Position numbers and translations under genes: made by a program
From: Eretmocerus hayati
Taxonomy: Eukaryota; Arthropoda; Insecta; Hymenoptera; Aphelinidae
NCBI GenBank assembly: GCA_029851415.1
Contig: CM056744.1
Span: 118,204,838-118,268,837 of the forward strand
Length of the DNA: 64,000 nucleotides
Direction: 5' to 3'
The notes under the pieces: generated by a model
The model's input: only the letters and a program-made list of their open reading frames with translations
Told to the model about the DNA's origin: nothing
Database searches by the model: none
Part shown: piece by piece, positions 46,401-56,400 of the stretch
Position numbering within the stretch: the first letter of the stretch is position 1
Layout: each line of letters opens with the position of its first letter

Positions 46401-49140
46401 TATGAGCAGACGAAAAATCGAGCGAGGCGCTGTGCCTATCTATACTTTGAATTGGGGTTTTTTAACCTCACACTTTTTTTCTACTTGGATCATTAACCTC
46501 TTAACGTTGCTCATAGAGCTCTGCAATGCTTTAGCAAAGCCTTTCTGAAGCGATTCAGAGTTCTGTACAATTATTTTCTCAATCCGAGCACTGAACGCGT
46601 TTTATTCAGCACCGCAAAATTCATGCCTTCGTTTTACATCTCAATTCGATTTCACCAGCCCCGTGCTTCGACTCGAGAAATATCGAAACGTCTCTACTAC
46701 ACATGTGTTGGGTATGTAATAAGATGGTCGAGGAAGAGAGAAAGATGCAGAGAGAGAGAAGGAGATAGAAGCGCGTGCGCAAGATCTTCCAGTCCGGTTG
46801 ACGGCAGGCTGTCTGCTGCGTACCGGGCAACGCGGGCACCGACCAGCTGGTTTGTTATCGCGGATAAATGAATTTTCGAATTATCTGAATTTCTCGATTC
46901 TATAATTATTGCATCAGCTGTGGATACTCGAAACTAGCCACGACTAGAGGTGACGTAAATATCAAAGCGCCATGCGAGAAGGACAGGGAGGAGAGATTCG
47001 TCTGCTTTGTTGTGTTTTGTGTGTTCGTCGCGGCTCCGCACTATTGCTCTTGCCTAGGGTCCCTAGAAGGGGGTCTCGACACGGTCCGCCATATTCAGAC
47101 AAATCCGGTAGATATAGGTATACCAAAAGTATTACTTTGTCTGAATATGGCGGCGATTTACCCAGGGGTGGGAGAACCGTGTCGAGACCCCCTTCTAGTG
47201 ACCCGACTCTTGCCTGTAGCTGCATGGCTCTCCAGATTGAACTGAACAAAATATACACTGATAGTAGTGTTTTTATGGTAAAATGACGGAGCCGTGTATA
47301 AGCAATTCTCAAGTGCGGTGGGGACAAGTGCTTGGAAAATTTGTGGTTACCCTTGGATTTTTATAACCAAGGAGTGAGATACCCCCCCCCCCCATTCACT
47401 TTTTTTTCAAAAGTAAAACTAGGCGAGTATGAGGTTTAGAAAAAAACCATTCATCTCCAGTACATCAAAACTTCAAATTTTATACGACATGGTTTAAACT
47501 CTTGGAAGGAATGAGATCCAAAAAAACCATGTCGAGTATTTTTTGAGCCGATTTGTCACGATCAACATATCATCACTGATAGAGACTAGAGCCACTTTCC
47601 TCCAATCAAATCTTTCTTTCACTTCATCCTAATGGTGGTGGTTTGAAGATTTCTTACTAGCTAATTGTCGCTGAAATGACCCGAAGTTTAGGTGAGTAGA
47701 AGAGGTACAGGGGAATATCGAAATAGAGAAAATATAACTGAGTATGATATGAGATTTTAGTGAATCATTGTGAACACCAAATTAAACTCACAAGGGGAGT
47801 CCGGAGTCTCCGGGTCCTGAAATCTCACCAAAATTTTTTCACAGTCTCGTACCACCTAGAATATGAAGAATCTAAAGTAACTCTGTCAAATGGGCCTTCT
47901 GTTCTGAGCTACAACCAGAAACGTCAACATTGCTAGTATATCTATATATATCACTTTTTAACACGGGCCTATATGAGCAATGCTAATGTCGTAGGCTGTA
48001 GCTCTGAACGAGAGGCCCATTTGACAGAGTTGTTTTGGGTTCTTCATATTCTAGGTGGTACAAAACTGTAAAAAAATTTTGATGAGATTTCAGGACCCGG
48101 AGACTCCGGACTCCCATTGTGAGTTTAATTTGATGTTCACAATGATTCACTAAAATCTCATATCATACTCAGTTATATTTTCTCTATTTCGATATTCCCC
48201 TGTACCTCCTCTACTCACCTAAACTTCGGGTCATTTCAGCGACAATTAGCTACTAAGAAATTGTCAAACCACCAGCATTAGGATGAATTGAAAGAAAGAT
48301 TTGATTGGAGGAAAGTGGCTCTAGTCTCTATCAGTGATGATATGTTGATCGTGACAAATCGGCTCAAAAAATACTCGACATGGTTTTTTTAGATCTCATT
48401 CCTTCCAGGAGTTTAAACCATGTCGTATAAAATTTGAAGTTTTGATGTACTGGAAATGAATGGTTCTTTTCTAAACCTCATACTCGCCTAGTTTTACTTT
48501 TGAAAAAAAAGTGAATGAGGGGGGGGGGGGTTGAAAACATACTCTTAAAGGAGTCTGTCTATACATGAACTCACAACTGATGGGGGGCCTCGCGCTGGTG
48601 CAAAACATTGCTCATGCGTGCCCCAAGTAGGGAGCACAGGTACCAGAGCCTCAGAATTATCTGTCATGCTGACCGCGCGTGGTAATGACTCTTTACGAGT
48701 TGTCCCGAAGTTACCCTCCCCCTGTCCCAAAGTTAACCCAGTTGACGGTACAGGATATTGAAAAATGTTGAGGTGAATGTTGGGTATACTTTTGCGCAAA
48801 CCAGCAAAAACTGATTCTCGGGGGAAATCGAGATAGCTCGACTCTGGTTTGTCGCAATCAACCTAAAGGTCCTCAAACAAGCTTCAAGCTGAAATAAAGC
48901 ACGTTGCAAAATATTGCAGTGGGCCGAAAATATAGGCAAAATGGCTTAAGAGAAGGCATGTTGGGTACACTGACCTTATATTAAATAATCAGTGTACATG
49001 AATTACTGGGTACTGTCTCGTCATTTTGATCATTGTTCATAACTGATGGGAATGAAATGAGGTTGTATGCTTCGAGTACCCGCAATGATGGTTGAGCAAA
49101 CTATTAAGAGCGCAGCGAGTAGACTGAGGGAACTATTCAT
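43407..49140 (-). CDS. Second secreted CS-alpha-beta (defensin/knottin-like) prepropeptide, three exons, long transposon-filled intron
   Basis: Exon 1 is 49140-49080, exon 2 44210-44106 and exon 3 43675-43407. Exon 1 encodes MNSSLSLLAALLIVCSTIIA, a signal peptide, and ends phase 1 at CGG|GTACTC, a weak donor. Exon 2 (acceptor CTGATTCCAG, donor GAAG|GTGAGA) encodes a 35-residue Asp/Glu/Ser-rich pro-region. Exon 3 (acceptor TTTTTTCCAG) encodes C61-x13-C75-x3-C79-x10-C90-x4-C95-x-C97 and a 47-residue tail that begins GLVDET, similar to VTDET in the paralogue. Total 144 codons plus stop, frame intact across all junctions. Unlike the paralogue there is no dibasic site before C61. Intron 2 is 430 nt; intron 1 is 4.87 kb and holds several repeats. 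Exons 2 and 3 are well supported; the link to exon 1 depends on the weak donor and agreement of phase and type. Confidence 0.6.
44312..45113 (-). mobile_element. GTAAGTGTACC-family element C3, inside intron 1 of the second CS-alpha-beta gene
   Basis: Ends are GGTGAGTGTGACCAACTTGC on the minus strand at 45113 and its inverted partner GGGCAAGTTGGTTACACTTA at about 44312-44335. The minus-strand frame 44986-44729 shares a short block with a frame of C1. About 800 bp, apparently full length. Confidence 0.5.
45174..45945 (+). mobile_element. GTAAGTGTACC-family element C4
   Basis: Starts AGGTAAGTGTAGCCAACTTG and includes CCCCCATATGCCGATCTCAG, as in C1. The interior has GTCCGAAAGCTCCAAATGCG, matching the ACCGAAAAGCTCCAAATGTG block of C1. 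The right end reads GGGGTAACTTTGGGAC rather than the usual terminus, so it may be a chimera. Confidence 0.5.
45950..47050. other. Intron or intergenic DNA without recognised gene
   Basis: Repeated GTCCCAAAGTTACCC words (46164-46180 and again near 48705-48735). Purine-rich AGAGAGAGAAGGAGA at about 46734-46768 creates a hydrophobic frame on the minus strand (46839-46621) that I judge spurious. Confidence 0.35.
47056..47206. mobile_element. MITE with GGGTC ends and 9-bp target duplication
   Basis: The left TIR GGGTCCCTAGAAGGGGGTCT then CGACACGG pairs with the right CCGTGTCGAGACCCCCTTCT then AGTGACCC; inner CCGCCATATTCAGACAAA pairs with TTTGTCTGAATATGGCGG. CTCTTGCCT is duplicated at 47047-47055 and 47207-47215. 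The 9-bp duplication suggests a Mutator-type source. Confidence 0.72.
47382..48530. mobile_element. Foldback element F4: 1.15-kb palindrome with poly-C/poly-G ends
   Basis: Twelve C at 47382-47393 and twelve G at 48519-48530 bound arms of about 550 bp that are inverted copies with few differences (for example CATGTCGAGTATTTTTTGAG on one arm and its complement on the other). The centre near 47955 reads GTATATCTATATATATCACT. No coding frame. It sits in intron 1 of the second CS-alpha-beta gene. Confidence 0.78.
48740..48985 (+). mobile_element. GTAAGTGTACC-family fragment C5 (3' half)
   Basis: CCTCAAACAAGCTTCAAGCTG and GGCATGTTGGGTACACTGAC correspond to the right half of C1. The 5' half is missing. 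Confidence 0.5.
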
Positions 49141-49243
49141 CCCGGTGAATTGGAATAACAAACTAGATAGTTCTCGGTAACTGCTCTGACAACTGAACAG
49201 CTCGAACATTGAAAGATGTTCGAGAATAGATTCTGCAATTTGG

Positions 49244-49249
49244 TTTATA
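49244..49249 (-). promoter_or_regulatory. TATA box candidate of the second CS-alpha-beta gene
   Basis: TATAAA on the minus strand begins at 49249, 109 bases before the ATG at 49140. No clear initiator lies at the expected 30-base distance; a TCAGTT is 55 bases downstream. Assigned mainly by position upstream of a signal-peptide exon. Confidence 0.3.
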
Positions 49250-49259
49250 GCAAGTTTTA

Positions 49260-50050
49260 ACATTCATCGATTCTGGAGATAAGAAGTCTTAATGTGTGCA
49301 ATACATCTTCGACAGATGTTCTCTCGAAGTTACGAAATGATCATTCGAAAAAGTGTATTTCGTAACGAGTCGATCAAGTTGTAGTTAATTTCTGAGCGAT
49401 TAATTCTCAGTCTGAGACGGAGGTAAAGGTCGAAATAATCGCTCTAAGACAGGGAGCCTCAGGGGCGAAGCGCAAATATTATTTTCCACCACTCCAACCT
49501 AAAAATGCCGCTCCCAAATGCGGTGTTAGAAGCTCTCATGATGAATGAGCATTATTGCCCTGTGCTCGCAAGCTCGTTTTGGCGCGAAGGACTCATTCCC
49601 CTCGCTTCGATCGGGAACTAATTTGTCCTAGTGCCTGAATTGAGCATACACGCCTTGAGCAGTGATGTACTACCATTCAATCTTTCGGGGTTTGGGTGCT
49701 CACCGAGTTATTAAATACTGATTGTGCAGAATAGTCTACTGGTATGAATCTCTGCGATCTTTGAGTAGGTTCAAGCTACGCGATGTATCGTAGATTAGGT
49801 GTACAGGTTCAGAATCGTTACGGCGTGAGGACTGAATTGCGAATACTTAACATCTTCCTTATCATGCCAGATCGGCCAACCGCAAGTCGTTGCGACAGTA
49901 GCGATGGCTGTAAACATTCATTGAACTTTGCCATCACGACACTGAAATTATCCTGTTCTTCCAGAAATAGACATTCATCAATTTCTTGAGACCATTTATT
50001 CTACAGTTTGTTGTATGTGGATATCGCTGAGATGGGAGAAAAGACAGAAA
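49260..50050. other. No gene recognised
   Basis: Short frames only, including 49783-49989 on the plus strand without domains. Nothing else noted. Confidence 0.35.
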
Positions 50051-50059
50051 ATTGGGGGA

Positions 50060-50684
50060 TGCTGAATTTTCGGTCTATCTCGAGCAATTCAGGGTCTGGT
50101 CGACCTTTTTTCGGTCGAGGAGAAGTTGTAGGGCTCCAGGAACAGCTACGCTCGACACGGTCAGCCAATAACTTTTCCGTGGCCCTCCCGCTCGAATTTA
50201 GTGAATTTTGGTGGAGGAGTGGGGGTAAGGCGGGGGCTATATAAAGGAGAGCGCGAGCCGGCTGGCAGTCAGTCTGCGCCGAGCGACCGACCAGTTAGGT
50301 CGTCGCTCCCGGTGCTGAAGAGAGGGATGGATGGATGTGTTGGTTGATGGGCATGTGGGTGGGTGAGATGGTTCATGCATGCGTGGGTGGGTGGGTGAGT
50401 GCGTGGGTGGATGGGTGCGTGGGTGTGTATAGGGAAAACACTACGTAATGGGTGAGTATCAAGGGAGGTTTTTCATATGGCTCCAGGCGATCTTTTCCTC
50501 CCACATCAAAAAGAAAAGAAGCGGGCCGACGGTGGTACGTCATCAGTCCAGTCCGTGGCTGGACTAGTGGCGTGGTCAGGAAACCCACCGGGGGATGGAT
50601 GGATGGATGGATGGATGGATGGATGGATGGATGGATGGAGGGATGGAGGGATGGATGGATGGATGGAGGGATGGAGGGATGGAG

Positions 50685-50718
<34 letters not shown>

Positions 50719-51544
50719 AGGGATGGAGGGATGGATGGATGGATGGATGGATGGAGGGATGGAGGGATGGATGGATGGATGGATGGATGGATGGATGGAT
50801 GGATGTATTTGGAAAACACTACGTAATGGGTGAGTCCCACGGGAGGTTTTTCATATGGCTCCAGGCGATCTTTTCCTCCCACATCAAAAAGAAAAGAAGC
50901 GGGCCGACGGTGGTACGTCATCAGTCCAGTCCGTGGCTGGACTGGTGGCGTGGTCAGGAAACCCACCGGGGGACTTCGGCGACTCCAGGGGGAAAAGCTC
51001 TCTTCTTGGTGGCGGGTCGGGCTGGACCTCACGCTCCTGCGGAGGGGTGGCGTGGTCCGTCAAGTCGGATCTTCGGTCACGGGTCGCCTCTGAACGTGAG
51101 GAATTTAGTCAAGGTCGGTTCCAGGCGTTGCGCTCGCGTTGTAATCCGTCTACAGGGCTTGTCTTGTCTCCGATCGAACGGCGACGGCTCGGGGCAGTTG
51201 GTTCGGGTTGGCGGCTCTCGCCATGTCTTCGCAGGTTCGTGATCTCCAGTCCGACCCAAAGCCAAGGGAGAACCCACCTGGAACTCGCCGGATTCTCCGC
51301 TCGGAGGTGAGCCTAAGGAGGTTGGAGGCTGGTGATCCTCACGAGCACGGGTGAGGTATATAGGGCTCCTGCCACGGACAGGTGCGATCTCCTCAACCGT
51401 TACCAAAAAATAAAAGAAACGCGCCCAGAACGGTACCTCTCGGGTGGTGTGGAAAGCCGTTCATTGCACACGGGAGTTCGATAACACGGGACGAAAAATC
51501 GCATAGTCCCGGGACTTTGGCACGATGAAATTCCAACAACGGCA
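50060..51544 (+). mobile_element. P-family LTR-like element, copy P2, with internal GGAT expansion
   Basis: Same TGCTGAATTTT start, TATATAA/TCAGTC promoter (near 50238-50272) and AATAAA (near 51409) as P1. Here a block of about 180 bp starting near AACACTACGTAATGGGTGAG is duplicated and the two copies are separated by about 200 bp of pure GGAT/GGAG repeat (50595-50805). This accounts for the extra length over P1. Frames with Asp-Gly-Trp-Met repeats are translations of GGAT. Confidence 0.62.
50595..50805 (+). repeat. GGAT microsatellite inside P2
   Basis: About 210 bp of uninterrupted GGAT tetramers with regular GGAG variants, starting exactly at the GGGGGATGGATG end of one copy of the duplicated block. 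P3 has the inverted equivalent at 57140-57290. Confidence 0.85.
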
Positions 51545-52108
51545 GGGATCCTTGGATGGAATGGATTCAAATAGATAGAATGGACGGATGGCTGGATGTG
51601 ATGGATAGGATGGATGGATGAGATGGATGTGATGGATGGACGGATGAGATAGAGGGATTGGATGGAGGAACGGGATTGATGAGATCGATGGATGGGATGC
51701 GTGGAATTTATAGGATGGATAGATAGATGGGTTAGTTGGATGTATGCACGCGATAGATAAGATGGATGGATAGGTGGATGGATGAGATTGATGGGGTGGA
51801 CGGGATGGATGGCATGGATGGATGGTAAGGGTGGAATGGATGGAATGGGTGTGATGAGTGTCATGAATGGATGGCGTGGATGGATGAATTGATGGATAGC
51901 ATAGATGGGTTGCATGAATAGCATGGATAGATGTATGGATTGGATAAACGGATGTGATGGATGGATGGAATGCTGAATAGATGCACGGATGGATGGATGA
52001 GATGGGTGGATGAATGGAATGCTCAGGATTGATGAATGAATGGATGGATAGGATTGATGGATGTGATGGATAGGTTCAATGGGATGGATGTAAACGATGG
52101 TTGAATGG
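51545..52108 (+). repeat. GGAT-rich satellite following P2
   Basis: Nearly the same imperfect GGATGGATGAGAT sequence as 12570-13135 after P1, starting GGATCCTTGGATGG. It stops abruptly at GAATGGAATG, where minisatellite M2 begins. Confidence 0.78.
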
Positions 52109-52375
52109 AATGAACTATCTGTAAATTTTTGTAAAAGGAACTATCTGTGAATTTTTGTAAGAGGAAATATCTCTGAATTTTCGTAAAAGGGACTATCTGT
52201 AAATTTTCGTAGTAGGAACTATGTGTGAATTTTTGTAAAAGGAATTATCTGTAGATTTTTGTAAAAGGAACTACATGTAAATTTTTGTAAAAGGAACTAT
52301 CTTCGATTTTTCGTAATAGGAACTATCTGTAAATTTTTGGTTGAAGTGAACAATCTGAAAAGTTTTCGTTGAAAA
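52108..52375 (-). repeat. Minisatellite M2 (reverse orientation of M1/M3)
   Basis: Units of about 27 bp reading GGAACTATCTGTAAATTTTT plus GTAAAA, about nine copies. On the minus strand this is the AGATAGTTCC unit of M1 and M3. Confidence 0.8.
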
Positions 52376-52379
52376 GAAG

Positions 52380-53080
52380 TATCCACGAAAAAAGAGAGCT
52401 ATTTCAGGATGTGAAAGGGTGCAGGCGGGTAGAACTAGTGAGTTGGCTTTTGTCAAGTGTACCTCCGTATCAATACATTCTGGACAAGATCTAGTAGCAT
52501 CTTGTTTCAGAACAGGAGATTTCACTTCGAAATCATATGGTGAGATACTTAGTTCGTGTGACGAAGTTTTGAATAGAATTAAAGCTTGAAATCATTGTGG
52601 TTATATAGACGAGGAGTTAAATTGACTAGGCGTATCAGCATGATGAATCGGCTCTTGTCAGGTATGGCTTATGGAATCGATCTGCAATTCTTCGACATGT
52701 TTTTGAAACGTTGACTAATTAAGGAGAAATATCTACGCTCCAATAACTTTTGATTTCGTCTCAGAAGAAAATGCCGGAAAATTATACAGTTCTCTCCTTA
52801 CGATCTCATCTGAAATTGAGAAACCAAAGTTCCCGACTCTTCGGAACATCTATCTGAAGTTCTCGATGTTTTCCCTATTTTCTTGCTTTTTTTCATCCGT
52901 TTAGACCCTCGAAAATGACTTCCTTCAGAGCATGACTCCATAAACAGGACCCCGAATACCCGAAAATCCACAGAGATGACACTCGATTCACCAGCCTTAT
53001 CCGACTAAACATATCAATTCCGACAAAACGCTTCGTTCTAGTCGTTAGTTTCTAACAGAAAGTCCTATTAATCAGAAGTT
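52380..53080. other. No gene recognised between M2 and M3
   Basis: About 700 bp of AT-rich single-copy-looking DNA between oppositely oriented minisatellites. A minus-strand frame at 52271-52525 mostly lies in M2. Nothing recognised. Confidence 0.35.
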
Positions 53081-53084
53081 TATG

Positions 53085-53690
53085 TGTAGATCGTTCCCTC
53101 AAACTTAAGATTTACAGATGGTTCCTTTTCAACCAATATTTCTTAGATAGTTCCTTTTGACCAAAAATTTCAAGATAGTTCCTGTTACAAGAATTCACAG
53201 ATAGTTCCTTCTACAAAAATTCACAGGTACTTCCTTTTACAAAAATTTACAGATAGTTCCTTTTACGAAAATTCACAGATAGTTCCTTTTACAGATATCT
53301 ACAGATAGTTCCTTTCGCAAAAATTTACAGATAGCTCTTTTCTAAAGCAGAAATTTTCAGATAGTTCCTTTCAACCAAAAATTTACAGATAGTTCCTTTT
53401 AAATCTCACGTTTTTGGATAGTTCCTTTCAACCAGGAATTTCTAGATAGTTCTTCCCTTAAACAGAAATTTTCAGATAGTTCCGTTTAATTCTTTCATTT
53501 TTGGATAGTTCCTTTAAACTCTCACGTTCTTGGATAATTCTTTTCTACCAAAAATTTTTGGATAGTTCTCTTTACAGAAACTTTTAGATAGTTCCTTTCA
53601 ACCAAAAATTCTTAGATAATTCCTTTCAACCAAAAATTTCTGGATAGTTCCTTTTAACCCTTACGTTTTCAGATAGTTCCTTTTGGTTCT
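53085..53690 (+). repeat. Minisatellite M3 (CAGATAGTTCCTTTT type)
   Basis: About 20 units of TTACAGATAGTTCCTTTT-like sequence with variable spacers. Ends GTTCCTTTTGGTTCTGAGCC then ATCGATATG, the same edge as at the end of M1 (GGGCTATCGAAATG). Confidence 0.8.
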
Positions 53691-53694
53691 GAGC

Positions 53695-54240
53695 CATCGA
53701 TATGTTCATGGAATTGTATACTTCAGATGGGTGGAGGAAATCGAAAAAACATTGTATAATCCTATCATCTCATCCTATGATCTCCAATGTATATTTCCCA
53801 AGTCTCATCCCACAACAAGAGTTGATCTCAGATGGTATCAAACAGATGCATTCATATATACGGTACCCGCCAAAAATGAATGGAACACGGATTCCTTCAC
53901 TGAAACAGCGGTCACTCCAAGGTCCTTGGATCTACGGCAATTTTACGATCAGCATTCGTAAGATGAGAAAAAGAGCTATCTATCCATGTCCTTCAGAAAA
54001 AATTTCACCCAAGATCCATAGTTCTAGTTCGCTCCGTAAAGTGAGAAATTCTCCATTACAATCAATCATGGATCATTCATCAAGGAGTGACGATAGCGCA
54101 AAAATTCTCGCGAGATCTTGTAGCTTCTATCAAAACCTTCAAAGTGGTTTTTCCATACATTACTCCACGGTGTTTTACATCAAATTTACGAGCGATCAAA
54201 TGAGAGCAAATTCACCCTCGTTGAAGGTAGTATGAAAAAA
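53695..54240 (+). repeat. Dispersed repeat E with open frame (left arm of an inverted pair)
   Basis: A frame from 53683 to 53961 encodes a protein-like stretch (RWYQTDAFIYTVPAKNEW in the middle), with a possible acceptor TGTATACTTCAG at about 53736. After its stop the homologous frame continues with DEKKSYLSM. The region 53870-54235 is repeated inverted at 54403-55070, where the matching frame 54857-55051 reads DEEKSYSFM. A degenerate copy is at 13795. A coding multi-copy element of unknown type is the simplest reading. Confidence 0.45.
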
Positions 54241-54402
54241 TGCGTAATCCACAGTTTTGACGTGGGATCTCCTGAAATTCATAAAATATGACTTAGGTAT
54301 GTTTGTAACGCACTCGAAACGACCTCAGACAGCATCGAAAAGAACAACCGTATACTCCTACATATGTCACCAATACCCTCGACCCGCTTCAACTTCTCTT
54401 TG

Positions 54403-55070
54403 CTAGATTACTCGTAACTCGGATGTAAAAAAACTGATGAGTAATGTATAAAAAAAACGATTTCGAAAAGAGCTGGAAGATTCCGCAAGAATTTTCGCTC
54501 TATCGTATCTTCTTGATGAATGATCGATGATGTGTTGAAATGAAGAATTCTTATACACTTTGCGGAGCCAACTAACGAGGAACGCCCAGAGGTTTTGGAA
54601 CACAGATTTGGCTGAAATTCTAGGGATAGCCTCTCTCTACCGCCAAAAGATGGAACCAAGAGCCACACTTCCAAATGCCCAACTGTGTTCGAGCCGTAGC
54701 TTATAACATTAGTATTACGAGTATATCTATATATATCTTACTTGAACACGGGCCCATATGGATAATGTTAATGTCATAGGCTATAGCTTGGAAGCGGTTG
54801 GGCATTTGCAAGTGCGGCTCTGGGTTTCACTTTTTGGTAGTGAAAGGAGGCTATCCTCAGAGTTTCAGCCAAATCCCTGTCCCACAACACTTGGGTGCTC
54901 CTTGTAAGACTATGAATTTTGGGTTGAAACTCTTTTTGAAGGCCATAAATGAATAGCTCTTCTCCTCATCTTTCAAATGCTGTCCGTGAAATAACCGGAG
55001 ACCCAAGGACGTTGGAGCAATCACTGTTTCAGTGATGGAATCCACACTCAATTCATCTTGGCGGGTACTG
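54403..55070 (-). repeat. Dispersed repeat E, inverted partner, split by a foldback element
   Basis: The minus strand from 55070 to about 54897 and from about 54600 to 54403 matches 53870-54235 on the plus strand (for example GTACCCGCCAA, GAACAGTGATT-type TGAAACAG, CATTCATCAAGAAGATACGA against CATTCATCAAGGAGTGACGA). The foldback F5 separates the two parts. Similarity is about 70-75% by eye. Confidence 0.5.
54600..54897. mobile_element. Foldback element F5
   Basis: Arms with GATTTGGCTGAAA(T/C)TCT, GGATAGCCTC, CCAAATGCCCAAC are inverted around the centre GTATATCTATATATATCTTA near 54740. The centre closely resembles that of F4, and a lone arm is at 16676-16740. Confidence 0.65.
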
Positions 55071-55074
55071 TACC

Positions 55075-56400
55075 AGACTCATAAACTACCCGTCGTTATG
55101 AACCACCCGTATGGGTTCACGTTGAAAGATTCTCAAGGATTTCGGGTGTGAGGAAAAAACAATTAATCACGGTCTTAGACTATTCTCGAACCGAATGATA
55201 TTCCCAGATATGCACTGAGAACGGAATATTGCAGGTCGAACACTATAACTGTATAGTAACGTATGATATTATACTCGTAAATCGGCATAGGAGGACTAAT
55301 TTTATTTTTCTATCAATCTCAAATTTGAGATCGATTTATTGAGATATCATCAATCAGGTTTGATCGTGGAGGTGTTAATCAATGAAAAAATTGCATATGA
55401 CAGACATCGAGAGAAAAAAGTCGCGTGGAACCAGATGCGATCTAGGGGCCTTCTTCACACTGATCAGACCATGCCGATTCACGAATATAATATCATTTGA
55501 ATCATAAGAGGACGAGTCAAGTTCGGTGTAACCTGTATTGTGGCGTGGTATTGCTGTCAGACCAAGACTGGATTATCATCACAGCATTATGATTTGTTAT
55601 TGCCTTTGAATAACCTAGAGAATCTTTGGATAATAATCCATAATGATGCCTCACGGGTATCATCACGTGCACAAAATTGGATGACTTTTGTAGTAAAATA
55701 TTCGTAATGAGACTGTGATCCCAGCAAGTATTAGGCCATTTGGAATGAAAGAGCTATGTTTACTTATTCTGGCAGTAATACCAGATGTCAAATCATTCCG
55801 ATGGCTTCATGTAGTGACAAAATTGGAATTGCTCCCGTGGCTATACCACTTCTTGATTGCACGGCAAATAGCATGGCCATCCGACCAAGAATTTTTTCTG
55901 TGTCCCTCGGGATTGAAGGCGCATTCGCGTGCGGATGCGAAAATACACTATTCTTAATGAACATTCTTTGGAGGTATAAAAAAAGCTCCAACTTTTAATA
56001 TCTTGGTATTTTTGAAACTATATGTTTCAGGGAGAATCAATTTTTCACTGCAAATTAGGAGGATACGAAGACTTTATTCAATTGAGGAGGGGAGTATGTT
56101 TCAGGCGTTGCTATAGAATTTTCGGATTCTTACGTCCGGAAGGGGAAAAATGTTTGGATCGGTTTTACGTTTAATCATACATGAACATAGAATCCTCGGA
56201 TACCATAATCATATCTTTTCATGGTACCATATTTATATTTTACATGCGTGATTCGAATTGTTCCGATAATATCCAACTGCATCTCCGCAAGGAGGCCCGT
56301 TTGACGAGGATACATTCGATTATTCATGTTCAAAGTGATACGAGACTGTGAGAGAATCCTACCCCGATAGTTTGGCAAAATGGACCTAGCGCTGGCCTCT
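55075..56400. other. No gene confidently recognised
   Basis: Overlapping plus-strand frames at 55715-55957 and 55756-55998; the second is cysteine-containing (TRCQIIPMASC ... CGCEN) with an acceptor-like TTATTCTGGCAG before it, but the spacing matches no family I know and no partner exon was found. 56165-56260 resembles part of repeat E. Confidence 0.25.

Noticed and set aside
46621..46839. Hydrophobic minus-strand frame resembling a signal peptide
   Set aside because: The hydrophobic run is the complement of an AGAGAG-rich tract, and no phase-1 donor follows it.
50452..51032. Long open frames with Asp-Gly-Trp-Met or His-Pro-Ser-Ile repeats in P2 and P3
   Set aside because: They are translations of GGAT/ATCC tetramers in all frames of both strands, with no other protein features.
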